Made by a program: the position numbers and the translations under genes
Source: Robertmurraya massiliosenegalensis JC6
Lineage (GTDB): Bacteria > Bacillota > Bacilli > Bacillales > Cytobacillaceae
Assembly: GCF_000311725.1 (NCBI RefSeq)
Contig: NZ_HE978515.1
Location: 183,831-247,830 of the forward strand
Length of the DNA stretch: 64,000 bases
Reading direction: 5' to 3'
Notes under the pieces: generated by a model
Told to the model about the DNA's origin: nothing
The model's database searches: none
The model's input: only the letters and a program-made list of their open reading frames with translations
Part shown: positions 8,770 through 16,670 of the stretch, piece by piece
How the letters are laid out: each line of letters starts with the position of its first letter
How positions within the stretch are numbered: position 1 is the stretch's first letter

Positions 8770-9639
8770 ATGCACGTTTCATGGATGTTAAGCATACTCT
8801 TATTAATTCACCCTCAAAACGGACTACCACTTCAAATTAAAGAGAATGATGATACACTTGCCATTGTTAATCGAAAGGATATCACCTTGCCAATGCCTGG
8901 ATTAGAACTAGTAGATCCGTTCAAGTACGAACAATTATTAAGTCAAATTGAACAACAAATAGAGGTAAAACCTGAAGTTGCAACCTTAAGTGACTCCGGG
9001 AATATTATTCCAGAAAAAGTTGGATCTAAACTGAATCGTCATGCATTCACCGAGCAATTTTTTCAATATTATTTTAATAATCGATTATCCACATTAGAAG
9101 TACCAAAAATAAGGGTTTATCCAAAAGTCGATAGCGAACTCCTCTCAATCATCCGGACAAAACGAATCGGTCAATACATAACCTATTTTAATTCACGAAA
9201 TAAAGCTCGTTCCAACAATATTGCATTAGCTGTTGAAGCAATCAATAATGAGGTTGTATTTCCTGGCGAAATTTTCTCATTCAATAAAGTAGTTGGTCAA
9301 CGCACCGTTGAAAAAGGGTATATGAAAGCCCCTGAAATTGTGAAAGGTGAATTGATTGAAGGTATTGGCGGAGGAATCTGTCAAGTGTCCTCCACTCTCT
9401 TTAATGCTGTTGACTATTCTGGTGTTACAATGGTTGAACGATTTTCTCATAGCAAACATGTGCCATATGTCCCGCCTGGAAGAGATGCAACAGTTAGTTG
9501 GTATGGACCAGACTTCTCTTTTAAAAATGAATACAATCAACCTATTTTGATACGGGCCAAGGTGATCGGTGGAATGGTGATCGTATTTGTCTACTCCTCA
9601 GAGGATATTAATTATCAACCTCGAAAAATCACCTATTAG
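8770..9639 (+). CDS. Exported VanW-family protein
   Basis: The 289-aa product has a short hydrophobic N-terminus (WMLSILLLI), probably a signal peptide, and a VanW domain covering about residues 140-275. Typical VanW segments are visible: NNIALAVEAINNEVVFPGEIFSFNKVVG, GGGICQVSSTLFNAV and HSKHVPYVPPGRDATV. ATG 8770 follows TTTGAGGAGGAAC; TTG 8755 is part of that SD. VanW was named from vancomycin-resistance clusters, but most bacilli carry several copies outside them and the biochemical role is not settled. It is convergent with the FbpA-like gene and overlaps its stop. Confidence 0.85.
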   Translation: MHVSWMLSILLLIHPQNGLPLQIKENDDTLAIVNRKDITLPMPGLELVDPFKYEQLLSQIEQQIEVKPEVATLSDSGNIIPEKVGSKLNRHAFTEQFFQYYFNNRLSTLEVPKIRVYPKVDSELLSIIRTKRIGQYITYFNSRNKARSNNIALAVEAINNEVVFPGEIFSFNKVVGQRTVEKGYMKAPEIVKGELIEGIGGGICQVSSTLFNAVDYSGVTMVERFSHSKHVPYVPPGRDATVSWYGPDFSFKNEYNQPILIRAKVIGGMVIVFVYSSEDINYQPRKITY

Positions 9640-9776
9640 CGTATTTTTTTACTTTGCATGATCCTTTTTAACTCTTGTTCTAAATCATCAATGGGTAATT
9701 CAAACAATTGCTTATCCTTAATCTTAAATATTCCAAAATCGATCAATTTTTCAATCAGTACATCTCTCTTATTCAA
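9636..9776 (-). CDS. FbpA-like small basic protein (46 aa)
   Basis: The product (NKRDVLIEKLIDFGIFKIKD, QLFELPIDDLEQELKRIMQS) resembles the Fur-regulated basic protein A family: a short helical protein with (R/K)(D/E)xLIxxLxxxGIxK followed by QLxELxxxELE. The start is TTG 9776, with AAGGAGG 8 bases upstream. A longer frame from ATG 9821 would have to begin inside the riboswitch terminator. FbpA-like proteins in B. subtilis act in the iron-sparing response. Here the upstream control element is instead a SAM riboswitch and no Fur box is evident. The family call is by eye and tentative; the gene itself is well supported by its SD and by the leader. Confidence 0.6.
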   Translation of the reverse strand: MNKRDVLIEKLIDFGIFKIKDKQLFELPIDDLEQELKRIMQSKKIR

Positions 9777-9796
9777 TATAGATTCCTCCTTCAAAG

Positions 9797-9968
9797 CGAC
9801 AAAAAACCTCTTCTTATCCATTTTTCAATCAATAAGAAGAGGTTTTCTTTAAACCGCTCATCTTATCTTTCAAGCAAAAAGCTTGTTGGAATTGGCACAG
9901 TTCTCTAAAAAAGTCTGTTGCCGAGGTTTCATAGGGCCAAATCCCTCCACCTCTCTGGATAAGTGAAA
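9797..9968 (-). promoter_or_regulatory. SAM (S-box) riboswitch with terminator
   Basis: Read on the minus strand, this contains the S-box core: CTTATCCAGAG, GGTGGAGGGA, TGGCCCTATGA, AACCTCGGCAAC and GTGCCAATTCC, closed by GATAAG. The aptamer spans about 9855-9966. A terminator follows: AAAACCTCTTCTTAT pairs with ATAAGAAGAGGTTTTTT (9800-9847). High SAM should terminate transcription before the FbpA-like start at 9776. Confidence 0.92.
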
Positions 9969-9993
9969 TTAATCATATTAAATTTATAGGAAT

Positions 9994-10022
9994 ACTATAA
10001 AACACATCAATCATTCTGTCAA
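9994..10022 (-). promoter_or_regulatory. Sigma-A promoter for the S-box/FbpA-like unit
   Basis: On the minus strand there is TTGACA (10022-10017), a 17-base spacer, then TATAGT (9999-9994), a near-consensus promoter about 30 bases upstream of the aptamer. It sits immediately after the thiT stop, so the mini-gene has its own transcript. Confidence 0.85.
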
Positions 10023-10595
10023 TTATCTAGTTGCCCGAACTTTTACAAGTCTTGGTGCGTTACCTAATAATGCGACTAACACAATGGCACATAACACGGC
10101 TGAACCTAGCATCGCTCCTCCATTAACAACGAGTGAATAAGCAACAGGTGACATTCCTTCTGGTGCATAGCTTCCCCAAAAGGCGATACCAGCAATAAAG
10201 TGCCAAAAATAACGAGCCACACTTCCAACAAAGATGGCGAGCACGACCCAACCAAGTGCCTTCTTCTTATTCCCTTTTTGGAACTCTGCTTGTATTGGTT
10301 TAAAGAAAAAACCAGCAAATCCAATAAAAGCAAAAGCAATAAAATACTCAATTAAAAACTGAATAAGTGTTAGGAAATAGGCATCACCCATCGCAAACTG
10401 TAATAGCCCCCAAATAAATCCTGCTAAAAAACTAACCTTAAACCCCCAACGAAAAGCAAGGATAAAAATAGGTACCATTGCGAAAGAGATTGATATCCAT
10501 GGACCAAGGTCTATAGATGGAAGTAAGTCTAGGATTAAGGCAAAAGCAGCAAAAAACGAAGCCTCAATCAACGCCAATAAGCTCAATTTTTTCAT
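10023..10595 (-). CDS. thiT: Thiamine ECF transporter S component ThiT
   Basis: A 190-aa membrane protein of about six helices that binds thiamine and works with the shared EcfT/EcfA module. Recognisable parts are the start KKLSLLALIEASFFAAFALIL, the SFAMVPIFILAFRWGFKVSFLAGFIWGLLQF block containing thiamine-site aromatic residues, and VARYFWHFIAGIAFWGSYAPEG. The ATG at 10595 has AGGGGGA upstream, and that SD is predicted to be masked by the TPP leader. A longer in-frame extension to 10670 would read through the riboswitch and is rejected. Confidence 0.93.
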   Translation of the reverse strand: MKKLSLLALIEASFFAAFALILDLLPSIDLGPWISISFAMVPIFILAFRWGFKVSFLAGFIWGLLQFAMGDAYFLTLIQFLIEYFIAFAFIGFAGFFFKPIQAEFQKGNKKKALGWVVLAIFVGSVARYFWHFIAGIAFWGSYAPEGMSPVAYSLVVNGGAMLGSAVLCAIVLVALLGNAPRLVKVRATR

Positions 10596-10757
10596 AAAAA
10601 AAATCCCCCTTTTTTCCACACGAAAACACAAGGGAGAAGAAGATGAGATCATTCCAATATCATAATCCACATCCCTGCGCTAGCATTAACTAACAGGTTC
10701 GAAGGGTCAGAACAAAACGTTCACTCTCAGCTATTTAGCTCCCCTTGTGGTTTTCGC
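10596..10757 (-). promoter_or_regulatory. TPP (THI-box) riboswitch upstream of thiT
   Basis: Minus-strand reading gives the aptamer at about 10750-10667: CCACAAGGGGAGC, GCTGAGAGTGAACG, GACCCTTCGAACCTG, TTAATGCTAGCGCAGGGA and TGTGG. Downstream TCTCCCTT can pair with the thiT SD (AAGGGGGA). The same CCCTTGTG can alternatively pair with the 5' CCACAAGGG of P1. This layout suggests translational control: bound TPP frees the anti-SD strand. Confidence 0.93.
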
Positions 10758-10879
10758 TATCCATTTGTCTCATACAGTATAGCTTAATTTTCACTATTTG
10801 TGTAGTGATTTCTTTAGACCTGTATAATATAAAGGAAAAAATCGAAAATTATGAGGGACAAAAACATATGAGGTGCGCT

Positions 10880-12115
10880 ATGAAAAAATGGTCCTTGTTC
10901 ATATTATGTTTCATTTTGTTATCATTAACTAATCATACCGTTACAGCTTCGATGAAAGATATAAAAGCTACCTTTATAAGAGATGGAAATCTGTGGATTT
11001 TAGTCAACAATCAAGAAACTCAAATCACACATACTGGAAAAATACATCACCCACAATGGTCTCATGACGGTAAATGGTTGCTTTATCAAAAGGAAACGGC
11101 ATCCGCCCTTCAAAACAATGAAATTCAGCAGGAAATATGGGTGTACAATTTAGAAACAAAAGAAAAAAAGAAAATCTTTTATGACGGCAATCAACCACAT
11201 TGGGCTCCGAAAAGGAATATAGTTGCATTCATAAACAACGGCGTCTTAAATATATCTGATTTAAATGAATTCCATAACATCGCTGTTGGAGTTGCAAGCT
11301 ATATATGGTTACCGAATGGCCAAGGTTTTCTCCTCTCCTCTCAAGCAGATTTAAAGCCTGACGGTTGGACTAGTCCTATCATCTATAAGAAAGAATTGCC
11401 GAAAAAAATAAACAAAGTAAATGTTTTTGGAGGTATTAATGAAGTATTAGTAGTTCCTAAAGAATTGAGAATAGACAATAAATATGTTATGTCAAATAAT
11501 ATCGACTTTTTAAACCGCTCTCCTAGTGGGAAACGGCTTTCATTGATTGTTTCCCCTACTGCTTCCCTTGCGATGGATAGCAATATGCTTTGCGTACTAT
11601 CGAATGATGAAAAGAAATTTGAGCTTTTAGATGAAGTCATCTATGGTGTAGGAGCACCAAAATGGGCGCCAAACAAGGATATTTTAGCCTATATTGCTGG
11701 CGGGGGCAGAATCGTATTTGGTTTTAAAGGGAAAGACTTGAAATATAAAGAGTTTCCTGTTTCATCGTTAACACCATCGAAGTTTGCAGAACTGAATTTC
11801 ACCTGGACTGATGATCAATCAATCGTAACCTCGAGAGTAGAGGCAAAAGAATGGTCAAATGAGTTTTCTGAACATCCATTGCCTTCACTCTACTCGATTA
11901 AACTGAACAGTGAAAAACAAGTGCAAATTACTGAAGCAGCAAATGGCCATGGTGATTATGATCCTTATTATCTCAAGTCAATCAATAAATTGATTTGGTA
12001 TCGAGGTACATCGATTACCGATCAAAATCGCAATCTTTGGATTGCGGATACAGATGGTTCTAATGCAAAACTATGGTTGAAGAACGTTGACGATATAGAG
12101 TTTTTCGAGAAATAA
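10880..12115 (+). CDS. Exported TolB-like beta-propeller protein
   Basis: A 411-aa product with a signal peptide (KKWSLFILCFILLSLTNHTVTA). Repeated propeller blades follow, each with a WSHDGKWLLY-type motif: HPQWSHDGKWLLYQ, QPHWAPKRNIVAFI, GAPKWAPNKDILAYI, NFTWTDDQSIVTS and a closing NLWIADTDGSNAKLWL. These are WD40-like TolB/PD40 repeats. It probably binds a partner or sugar at the cell surface; no catalytic motif is seen. ATG 10880 is preceded by AGGTG; ATG 10868 with GAGGG 9-10 bases upstream is an equal alternative. It is divergent from the thiT leader. Confidence 0.75.
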   Translation: MKKWSLFILCFILLSLTNHTVTASMKDIKATFIRDGNLWILVNNQETQITHTGKIHHPQWSHDGKWLLYQKETASALQNNEIQQEIWVYNLETKEKKKIFYDGNQPHWAPKRNIVAFINNGVLNISDLNEFHNIAVGVASYIWLPNGQGFLLSSQADLKPDGWTSPIIYKKELPKKINKVNVFGGINEVLVVPKELRIDNKYVMSNNIDFLNRSPSGKRLSLIVSPTASLAMDSNMLCVLSNDEKKFELLDEVIYGVGAPKWAPNKDILAYIAGGGRIVFGFKGKDLKYKEFPVSSLTPSKFAELNFTWTDDQSIVTSRVEAKEWSNEFSEHPLPSLYSIKLNSEKQVQITEAANGHGDYDPYYLKSINKLIWYRGTSITDQNRNLWIADTDGSNAKLWLKNVDDIEFFEK

Positions 12116-12122
12116 ATTATTC

Positions 12123-12161
12123 ATCTAAAGATCCATTACTAAACTAAAATGGATCTTTAGA
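12123..12161. terminator. Bidirectional terminator
   Basis: ATCTAAAGATCCAT and ATGGATCTTTAGAT form a 14-bp hairpin with a 12-base loop, followed by TTTTAGT. It lies between two convergent genes (TolB-like and AlaX-like). Confidence 0.88.
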
Positions 12162-13374
12162 TTTTAGTGAAATTCTTCGTTTGGATACATTTTTGAATTT
12201 GCGTTAGGATCTCTTTTCCCCTAATGATTGCGGCTCCACCACCTTGTGCAGATGAGTCACTGCCTCCACCTTTTCCATTTATCACGGGGAGAATATCTTT
12301 AACGATTGCTTTCATATTAAAGGATGCATGTTGATCGCGAGAAAATACAAATTGTAATTTATCGCCATTTTCTGCTACAAAAAACACATTGATTGCTAAA
12401 TTCTTTTCCGTGATGAGACGAGCTAGTTTTTGAAGCTGTTGAACCGGTCTATTTTCAAAAACATGCTCGATAACTTTTTCTCCAGCCCATTCATTAACTG
12501 ATTTCAGCAGTTGTTCGGCTTCAAATTGTAATTGTGTTTCTTGTAGATTTGCGATCGATTTGGCTTGTGCTTTGTTCGCATCAACTAGTTTATTTGTAAC
12601 GACTGGTAGCTGGTCTTCTGGAGCACTTAATAACTGACCTAGCTCTTTTAATATGAAATGCTTTTGATGCAAATGAATAAGGACTCTCTTTCCACAAATA
12701 AAGCGAACGCGCACCATGTTTTTTTGTTTCTCCCAGTCAAGAATCTTTATCACACTTACCTGACTTGTCGCTCTTGGGTGCGTACCACCACAACCGTTAT
12801 AATCATAATCAGGAATAATGACAAGTCTTATATCTTCTGTGACTGACAATTCTTTTCTCAGTTTGTATTCACTTGCTTCAGAATGTGATACCCATTTTGC
12901 TTCAATCGGACGATTCTCAAGAATAATGTCATTGGCCCTTCTCTCTACTTCAAAAAGGATCTCTTCTGATAAATTTTCTATTTCCAAATCAATGGTACAG
13001 AATTCTTTTCCAAGATGAAAACTAACGGTTCTAATCTGGAAAAGTTCTTCAAATGCAGCTGTTAAAATATGTTGTCCAGCATGCTGCTGCATATGATCAA
13101 ATCTTCTGCTCCAATCAATTTCCCCCTTAACCTTCCCTATATTCTCTAATCTTTCTTCCACATAATGACGGATTTCCTCTTCCGTTTCTTCCACCTCTAG
13201 TACCCTCACACCATTGAGTGTTCCAAGATCACAAGGTTGTCCACCACCAGTAGGGTAAAAGGCGGTTTCATTTAAAATAATATACCACCTACCACTATGA
13301 TCTTGATTTTGCTCCAAACCTTTTGTGATAAATTCTTTTATGTATGCATCTTTATAATATAATTTTTGCGTCAC
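12157..13374 (-). CDS. AlaX-type alanyl-tRNA editing protein with DHHA1 domain
   Basis: A free-standing relative of the AlaRS editing half that removes Ser or Gly from mischarged tRNA-Ala. An N-terminal barrel contains ETAFYPTGGGQPCD. The editing core has HAGQH (H98 and H102) and, about 100 residues later, CGGTH, together forming the zinc site. A coiled region leads to a C-terminal DHHA1 domain with the glycine-rich NGKGGGSDSSAQGGG. This is the long (AlaX-L-like) form, 405 aa. GTG 13374 (AAAGGA 9 bases upstream) is chosen; TTG 13392 behind AAGGAGA is equally plausible, and ATG 13410 has no SD. Confidence 0.88.
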   Translation of the reverse strand: MTQKLYYKDAYIKEFITKGLEQNQDHSGRWYIILNETAFYPTGGGQPCDLGTLNGVRVLEVEETEEEIRHYVEERLENIGKVKGEIDWSRRFDHMQQHAGQHILTAAFEELFQIRTVSFHLGKEFCTIDLEIENLSEEILFEVERRANDIILENRPIEAKWVSHSEASEYKLRKELSVTEDIRLVIIPDYDYNGCGGTHPRATSQVSVIKILDWEKQKNMVRVRFICGKRVLIHLHQKHFILKELGQLLSAPEDQLPVVTNKLVDANKAQAKSIANLQETQLQFEAEQLLKSVNEWAGEKVIEHVFENRPVQQLQKLARLITEKNLAINVFFVAENGDKLQFVFSRDQHASFNMKAIVKDILPVINGKGGGSDSSAQGGGAAIIRGKEILTQIQKCIQTKNFTKI

Positions 13375-13505
13375 GTATTCGCTTCCTTTCAAATGAGAGT
13401 CTCCTTCCATTATGAGATAATTTTAACTAAAAATACAGAAACTTGAATAAATATTTTTTTGTTAGGTGAAGATATAGATATCAATGCAGGAAAGGAGGTC
13501 ATGGA

Positions 13506-13679
13506 ATGGAGGTTACAATGAGCTCTGCTGAAGTGCTTGATGAGATTAGACGTTTGAATTCGAGTGGATCTAACCTTAGCAAAAAATTCATCAAAAAGGC
13601 AAACCCACATCTTATGAGAAGTGCCCTTCACTATTTTCCAGATTGGGATAGTGCAATTGAACGAAGTGTTTCTAGCTAA
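13506..13679 (+). CDS. Small protein with homing-endonuclease-repeat-like motif (57 aa)
   Basis: A short gene with a strong SD, AAGGAGG (13492-13498), 7 bases before ATG 13506. The product contains AEVLDEIRRLNSSGSNLSKK and KANPHLMRSALHYFPDWDSA. The pattern (I.....G..LS.K..K....L...A..YF.DW..A) resembles the short helical repeat found beside HNH or homing endonucleases and in several Bacillus proteins. Here it forms one repeat only, with no nuclease next to it. It reads divergently from the AlaX-type gene. It may be a small DNA-binding protein or a remnant. The gene is certain enough from its SD and codon structure; the function is inference. Confidence 0.65.
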   Translation: MEVTMSSAEVLDEIRRLNSSGSNLSKKFIKKANPHLMRSALHYFPDWDSAIERSVSS

Positions 13680-13750
13680 AGTTGTTTTGTAACGTTACAT
13701 AGTCTATGGCCGTTTTAATTACTTAGGTTTCTGATTTAGATAAACGTGAA

Positions 13751-13776
13751 AAGACAACACGAAATCGTGTTGTCTT
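13751..13776. terminator. Terminator hairpin between the small gene and aspartokinase
   Basis: AAGACAACACG and CGTGTTGTCTT pair around a 4-base loop. On the minus strand the hairpin is followed by TTTTCAC, so it fits the end of the aspartokinase gene; it may also stop the small gene on the plus strand. Confidence 0.75.
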
Positions 13777-13855
13777 TGTGGCCCCTTTTAAACGATTGTT
13801 CTTATATATCAAAACAACTATTATGGAGCTCAGATGTAGACCGTATAACCTCTTA

Positions 13856-15217
13856 TTATACGAGTACCGGTGCAAAAAATTCCTCATATATCGCTTTTAC
13901 AGCTTTTTTCTCATTCGCTTCCTTTACTCCAAACATCAAACTAACCTCGGAAGACCCTTGATTAATCATTTCAATGTTGACCCCGGCATTTGCTAACGCT
14001 TTTGCTGCCCTAGCCGTAATTCCAACATTCTGTTTCATTCCTTCTCCAACAATCATAATAAGTGAAATATTGTGCTCCATTTTTACTTCATCTGCATTTA
14101 ATTCACTTTTAATTCGTTCCAATATATCCTCTTCAGTCTCTGAATGCAGTTGGTCTTGTCTCAATATGATCGTGATCTCATCGATTCCTGACGGGATATG
14201 TTCATACGATATTTCAAATTGTTCGAGTATCGTAAGCAGTTTACGCCCAAAACCGATTTCCCTATTCATCAAATACTTGCTAACGTAAATACTGCAAAAC
14301 CCTTTATCACTCGCAATCCCTACAACAGGCCCATTATTCTGAACTCTTCGACTAACAATTCTCGTACCCGGTGCAGAAGGGTTATTTGTATTTTTCACAT
14401 TTACCGGAATACCAGCACGAAATGCTGGGATAAGTGCTTCATCATGAAAAACGGAAAAACCAGCATAGGATAATTCTCGCATTTCCCGATAGGTTAGCTC
14501 TGAAATTTCATTGGGATTCTCAACAATATTCGGATTCACAGAGTAAACAGCATCAACGTCGGTGAAATTTTCGTATAGATCCGCTCTAACTCCATTTGCT
14601 AAAATAGAACCTGTTATATCTGAACCACTTCTCGAAAACGTGGCAATCACGCCTTCTTTTGTATAGCCAAAGAATCCTGGAAATACCAATACCCCACTTT
14701 GTTCTCTTAACGAATACAAATGTTCATAAGATTCTGGCAAAACTTGAGCATGACCTGTTTCATTTGTTACAAATAAACCGGCATCCTTTGGATTAATATA
14801 CTTGGCGTTGAGACCTCTTTTCTGAAAATAATTTGCCACTAGCTTTGCATGATTGTCTTCACCACTTGCCTTAATGGCATCAACAAAATGGTTACTGCTT
14901 CTTTTTTCAGCGTTTAATAAATTCAGAAGATGACTGCGGATTTCCTCAATAATTTCAAACGATAATTGGAGTTCAAGCGCAATACTCTCATAGCGCTCAA
15001 TTACAGAAGATACACTCTCTGTTACATCTTCTCCATTTAATGCTTTCCTGGCACATTCAATTAATAAATCTGTTACTTTAATATCTCCTGCAAACCTCTT
15101 CCCTGGTGCTGAAACAACAATAATTTTTCGAGTTGAATCAGATTCAACTATTGATAGAACTTTTTTAAGCTGTGAACCTGTTGCTAAGGAAGAGCCTCCA
15201 AACTTCACGACCTTCAT
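13856..15217 (-). CDS. thrD: Aspartate kinase (AK III-like)
   Basis: Phosphorylates aspartate, the first step towards Lys, Thr and Met. The N-terminal KFGGSS is the kinase signature, followed by SRSGSDITGSILA and FTDVDAVYSVNP. Two ACT domains occupy about residues 310-453 and include a GMKQNVGITARAAKALANAGVNIEMINQGSS ligand-binding stretch. The 453-aa length and order match B. subtilis YclM (ThrD) and not the shorter DapG/LysC. ATG 15217 follows AGGGG with normal spacing. I see no lysine riboswitch upstream. Confidence 0.9.
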   Translation of the reverse strand: MKVVKFGGSSLATGSQLKKVLSIVESDSTRKIIVVSAPGKRFAGDIKVTDLLIECARKALNGEDVTESVSSVIERYESIALELQLSFEIIEEIRSHLLNLLNAEKRSSNHFVDAIKASGEDNHAKLVANYFQKRGLNAKYINPKDAGLFVTNETGHAQVLPESYEHLYSLREQSGVLVFPGFFGYTKEGVIATFSRSGSDITGSILANGVRADLYENFTDVDAVYSVNPNIVENPNEISELTYREMRELSYAGFSVFHDEALIPAFRAGIPVNVKNTNNPSAPGTRIVSRRVQNNGPVVGIASDKGFCSIYVSKYLMNREIGFGRKLLTILEQFEISYEHIPSGIDEITIILRQDQLHSETEEDILERIKSELNADEVKMEHNISLIMIVGEGMKQNVGITARAAKALANAGVNIEMINQGSSEVSLMFGVKEANEKKAVKAIYEEFFAPVLV

Positions 15218-15454
15218 GACAGACATCCCCTGTTATTTTAATTTTCGACTTTTCAAATAAGTAATATTTAGTATTTATTATCAGCTTAAACAAATAAAGA
15301 ATCAAGTGTTTTTTCTCCTGTGGCGCACATTTGTATTTTCCAGATGGAATTTTAGATGGGTTCATAAAAAATCTATTCTCACAATGGATTTTTATTGTAA
15401 ATGATGTAAACTATTATTTAGTGTTACTAAATAATTATTAGGAAGGATTTTTCT

Positions 15455-16639
15455 ATGAGTCAATCGGTTTCAAAAGAAGCACCAAAAGAATATATGCAAT
15501 CCGAAAAAATTTGGACGAAAGATTTCACGTTAATCGTTTTTTCCAATTTCTTTATTTTTCTTGGCTTTCAGATGACATTGCCGACACTCCCCCTATTTGT
15601 TGAAGAGTTAGGAGGCAACGATCAATTAATCGGACTCGTTGTTGGTATTTTCACATTCTCAGCTCTCATCATGCGACCTTTTGCCGGGAAGGCTCTTGAA
15701 TCGAAAGGAAGAAGATTCGTCTTTTTAATCGGCCTAGCTATTTTTATTCTGTCAGTTGGTACGTACGGTCTTATTCACAGTTTATTTTTCCTTTTCGCAA
15801 TGAGAATGGTTCAAGGAGTTGGTTGGGGATTCTCAACAACTGCATCTGGAACGATCGCAACAGACCTAATTCCTGCCAATAAACGGGGAGAAGGAATGGG
15901 ATATTATGGACTTTCAGGAAATATTGCTTTAGCATTTGGTCCCACATTAGGACTGGCATTAGCAGGAAAAATATCATTCACCCAGTTATTCCTAATTTGT
16001 GCTCTTCTTGGACTCATTTCACTCGTTCTTGCATCTTTTATTCGTTATAAGAAGATTGAGCCAGTAACAACAGCTCCTAAAAAATGGGATCTTTTTGAAA
16101 AAACAGCAATTCCGCCATCTTTATTACTCTTTTTCATTACCGTTACATTTGGTGGAATCGCCTCTTTCTTACCCATTTATACGTTGCAAAAAGAAATTTC
16201 AGGAATAGAATGGTATTTCCTATTTTACGCACTGGCTTTGCTTGTCTCTAGAACTTTCGCCGGCAGATTATATGACCGGAAAGGACATCGTGCTATCTAT
16301 ATCCCTGGGACTTCCCTAATTATCATTGCCATGATCCTCTTAGCATGGTTGCCTAACAGCTACATCCTTTATCTTGCGGGAATATTGTATGGATTGGGCT
16401 TTGGTACTGTCCAGCCTGCCCTACAAGCATGGTCAGTGAAAGAGTCTCCTCCACATCGAAGAGGGATGGCGAATGCAACCTTTTTCTCTTTCTTTGATTT
16501 AGGTGTTGGTGTCGGTGCCATCTGCTTTGGCCAAATCGCCCATTGGTTTGGCTATAACAGTATTTATATGGTATCAGCCGTATCAGTATTCATTTCGATA
16601 CTAATCTATGTAATCATTTTAAGAACAAATAGAGAATAA
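15455..16639 (+). CDS. Major facilitator superfamily transporter
   Basis: A 394-aa protein of twelve predicted helices with the MFS loop motif GRRFVF (RPFAGKALESKGRR) between helices 2 and 3, and a second copy, GRLYDRKGHR, between helices 8 and 9. The AGGAAGGA SD precedes ATG 15455. The layout is that of the drug:H+ antiporter DHA1 group. The substrate cannot be read from the sequence and no regulator gene sits beside it. Confidence 0.85.
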   Translation: MSQSVSKEAPKEYMQSEKIWTKDFTLIVFSNFFIFLGFQMTLPTLPLFVEELGGNDQLIGLVVGIFTFSALIMRPFAGKALESKGRRFVFLIGLAIFILSVGTYGLIHSLFFLFAMRMVQGVGWGFSTTASGTIATDLIPANKRGEGMGYYGLSGNIALAFGPTLGLALAGKISFTQLFLICALLGLISLVLASFIRYKKIEPVTTAPKKWDLFEKTAIPPSLLLFFITVTFGGIASFLPIYTLQKEISGIEWYFLFYALALLVSRTFAGRLYDRKGHRAIYIPGTSLIIIAMILLAWLPNSYILYLAGILYGLGFGTVQPALQAWSVKESPPHRRGMANATFFSFFDLGVGVGAICFGQIAHWFGYNSIYMVSAVSVFISILIYVIILRTNRE

Positions 16640-16644
16640 AAACG

Positions 16645-16670
16645 AGCTATCCTATGAACGAGGGATAGCT
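16645..16670. terminator. Bidirectional terminator between MFS and ABC ATPase genes
   Basis: AGCTATCCT and AGGGATAGCT pair, with A-rich sequence on one side and TTTCTCTCTTTTT on the other. It overlaps the end of the minus-strand ATPase gene. Confidence 0.7.

Noticed and set aside
13410-13631. Minus-strand 73-codon frame
   Set aside because: Antisense to the better-supported 57-aa gene with a strong SD at 13492.
15218-15454. Lysine riboswitch upstream of the aspartokinase gene
   Set aside because: None of the conserved L-box segments is present on the minus strand of this interval.
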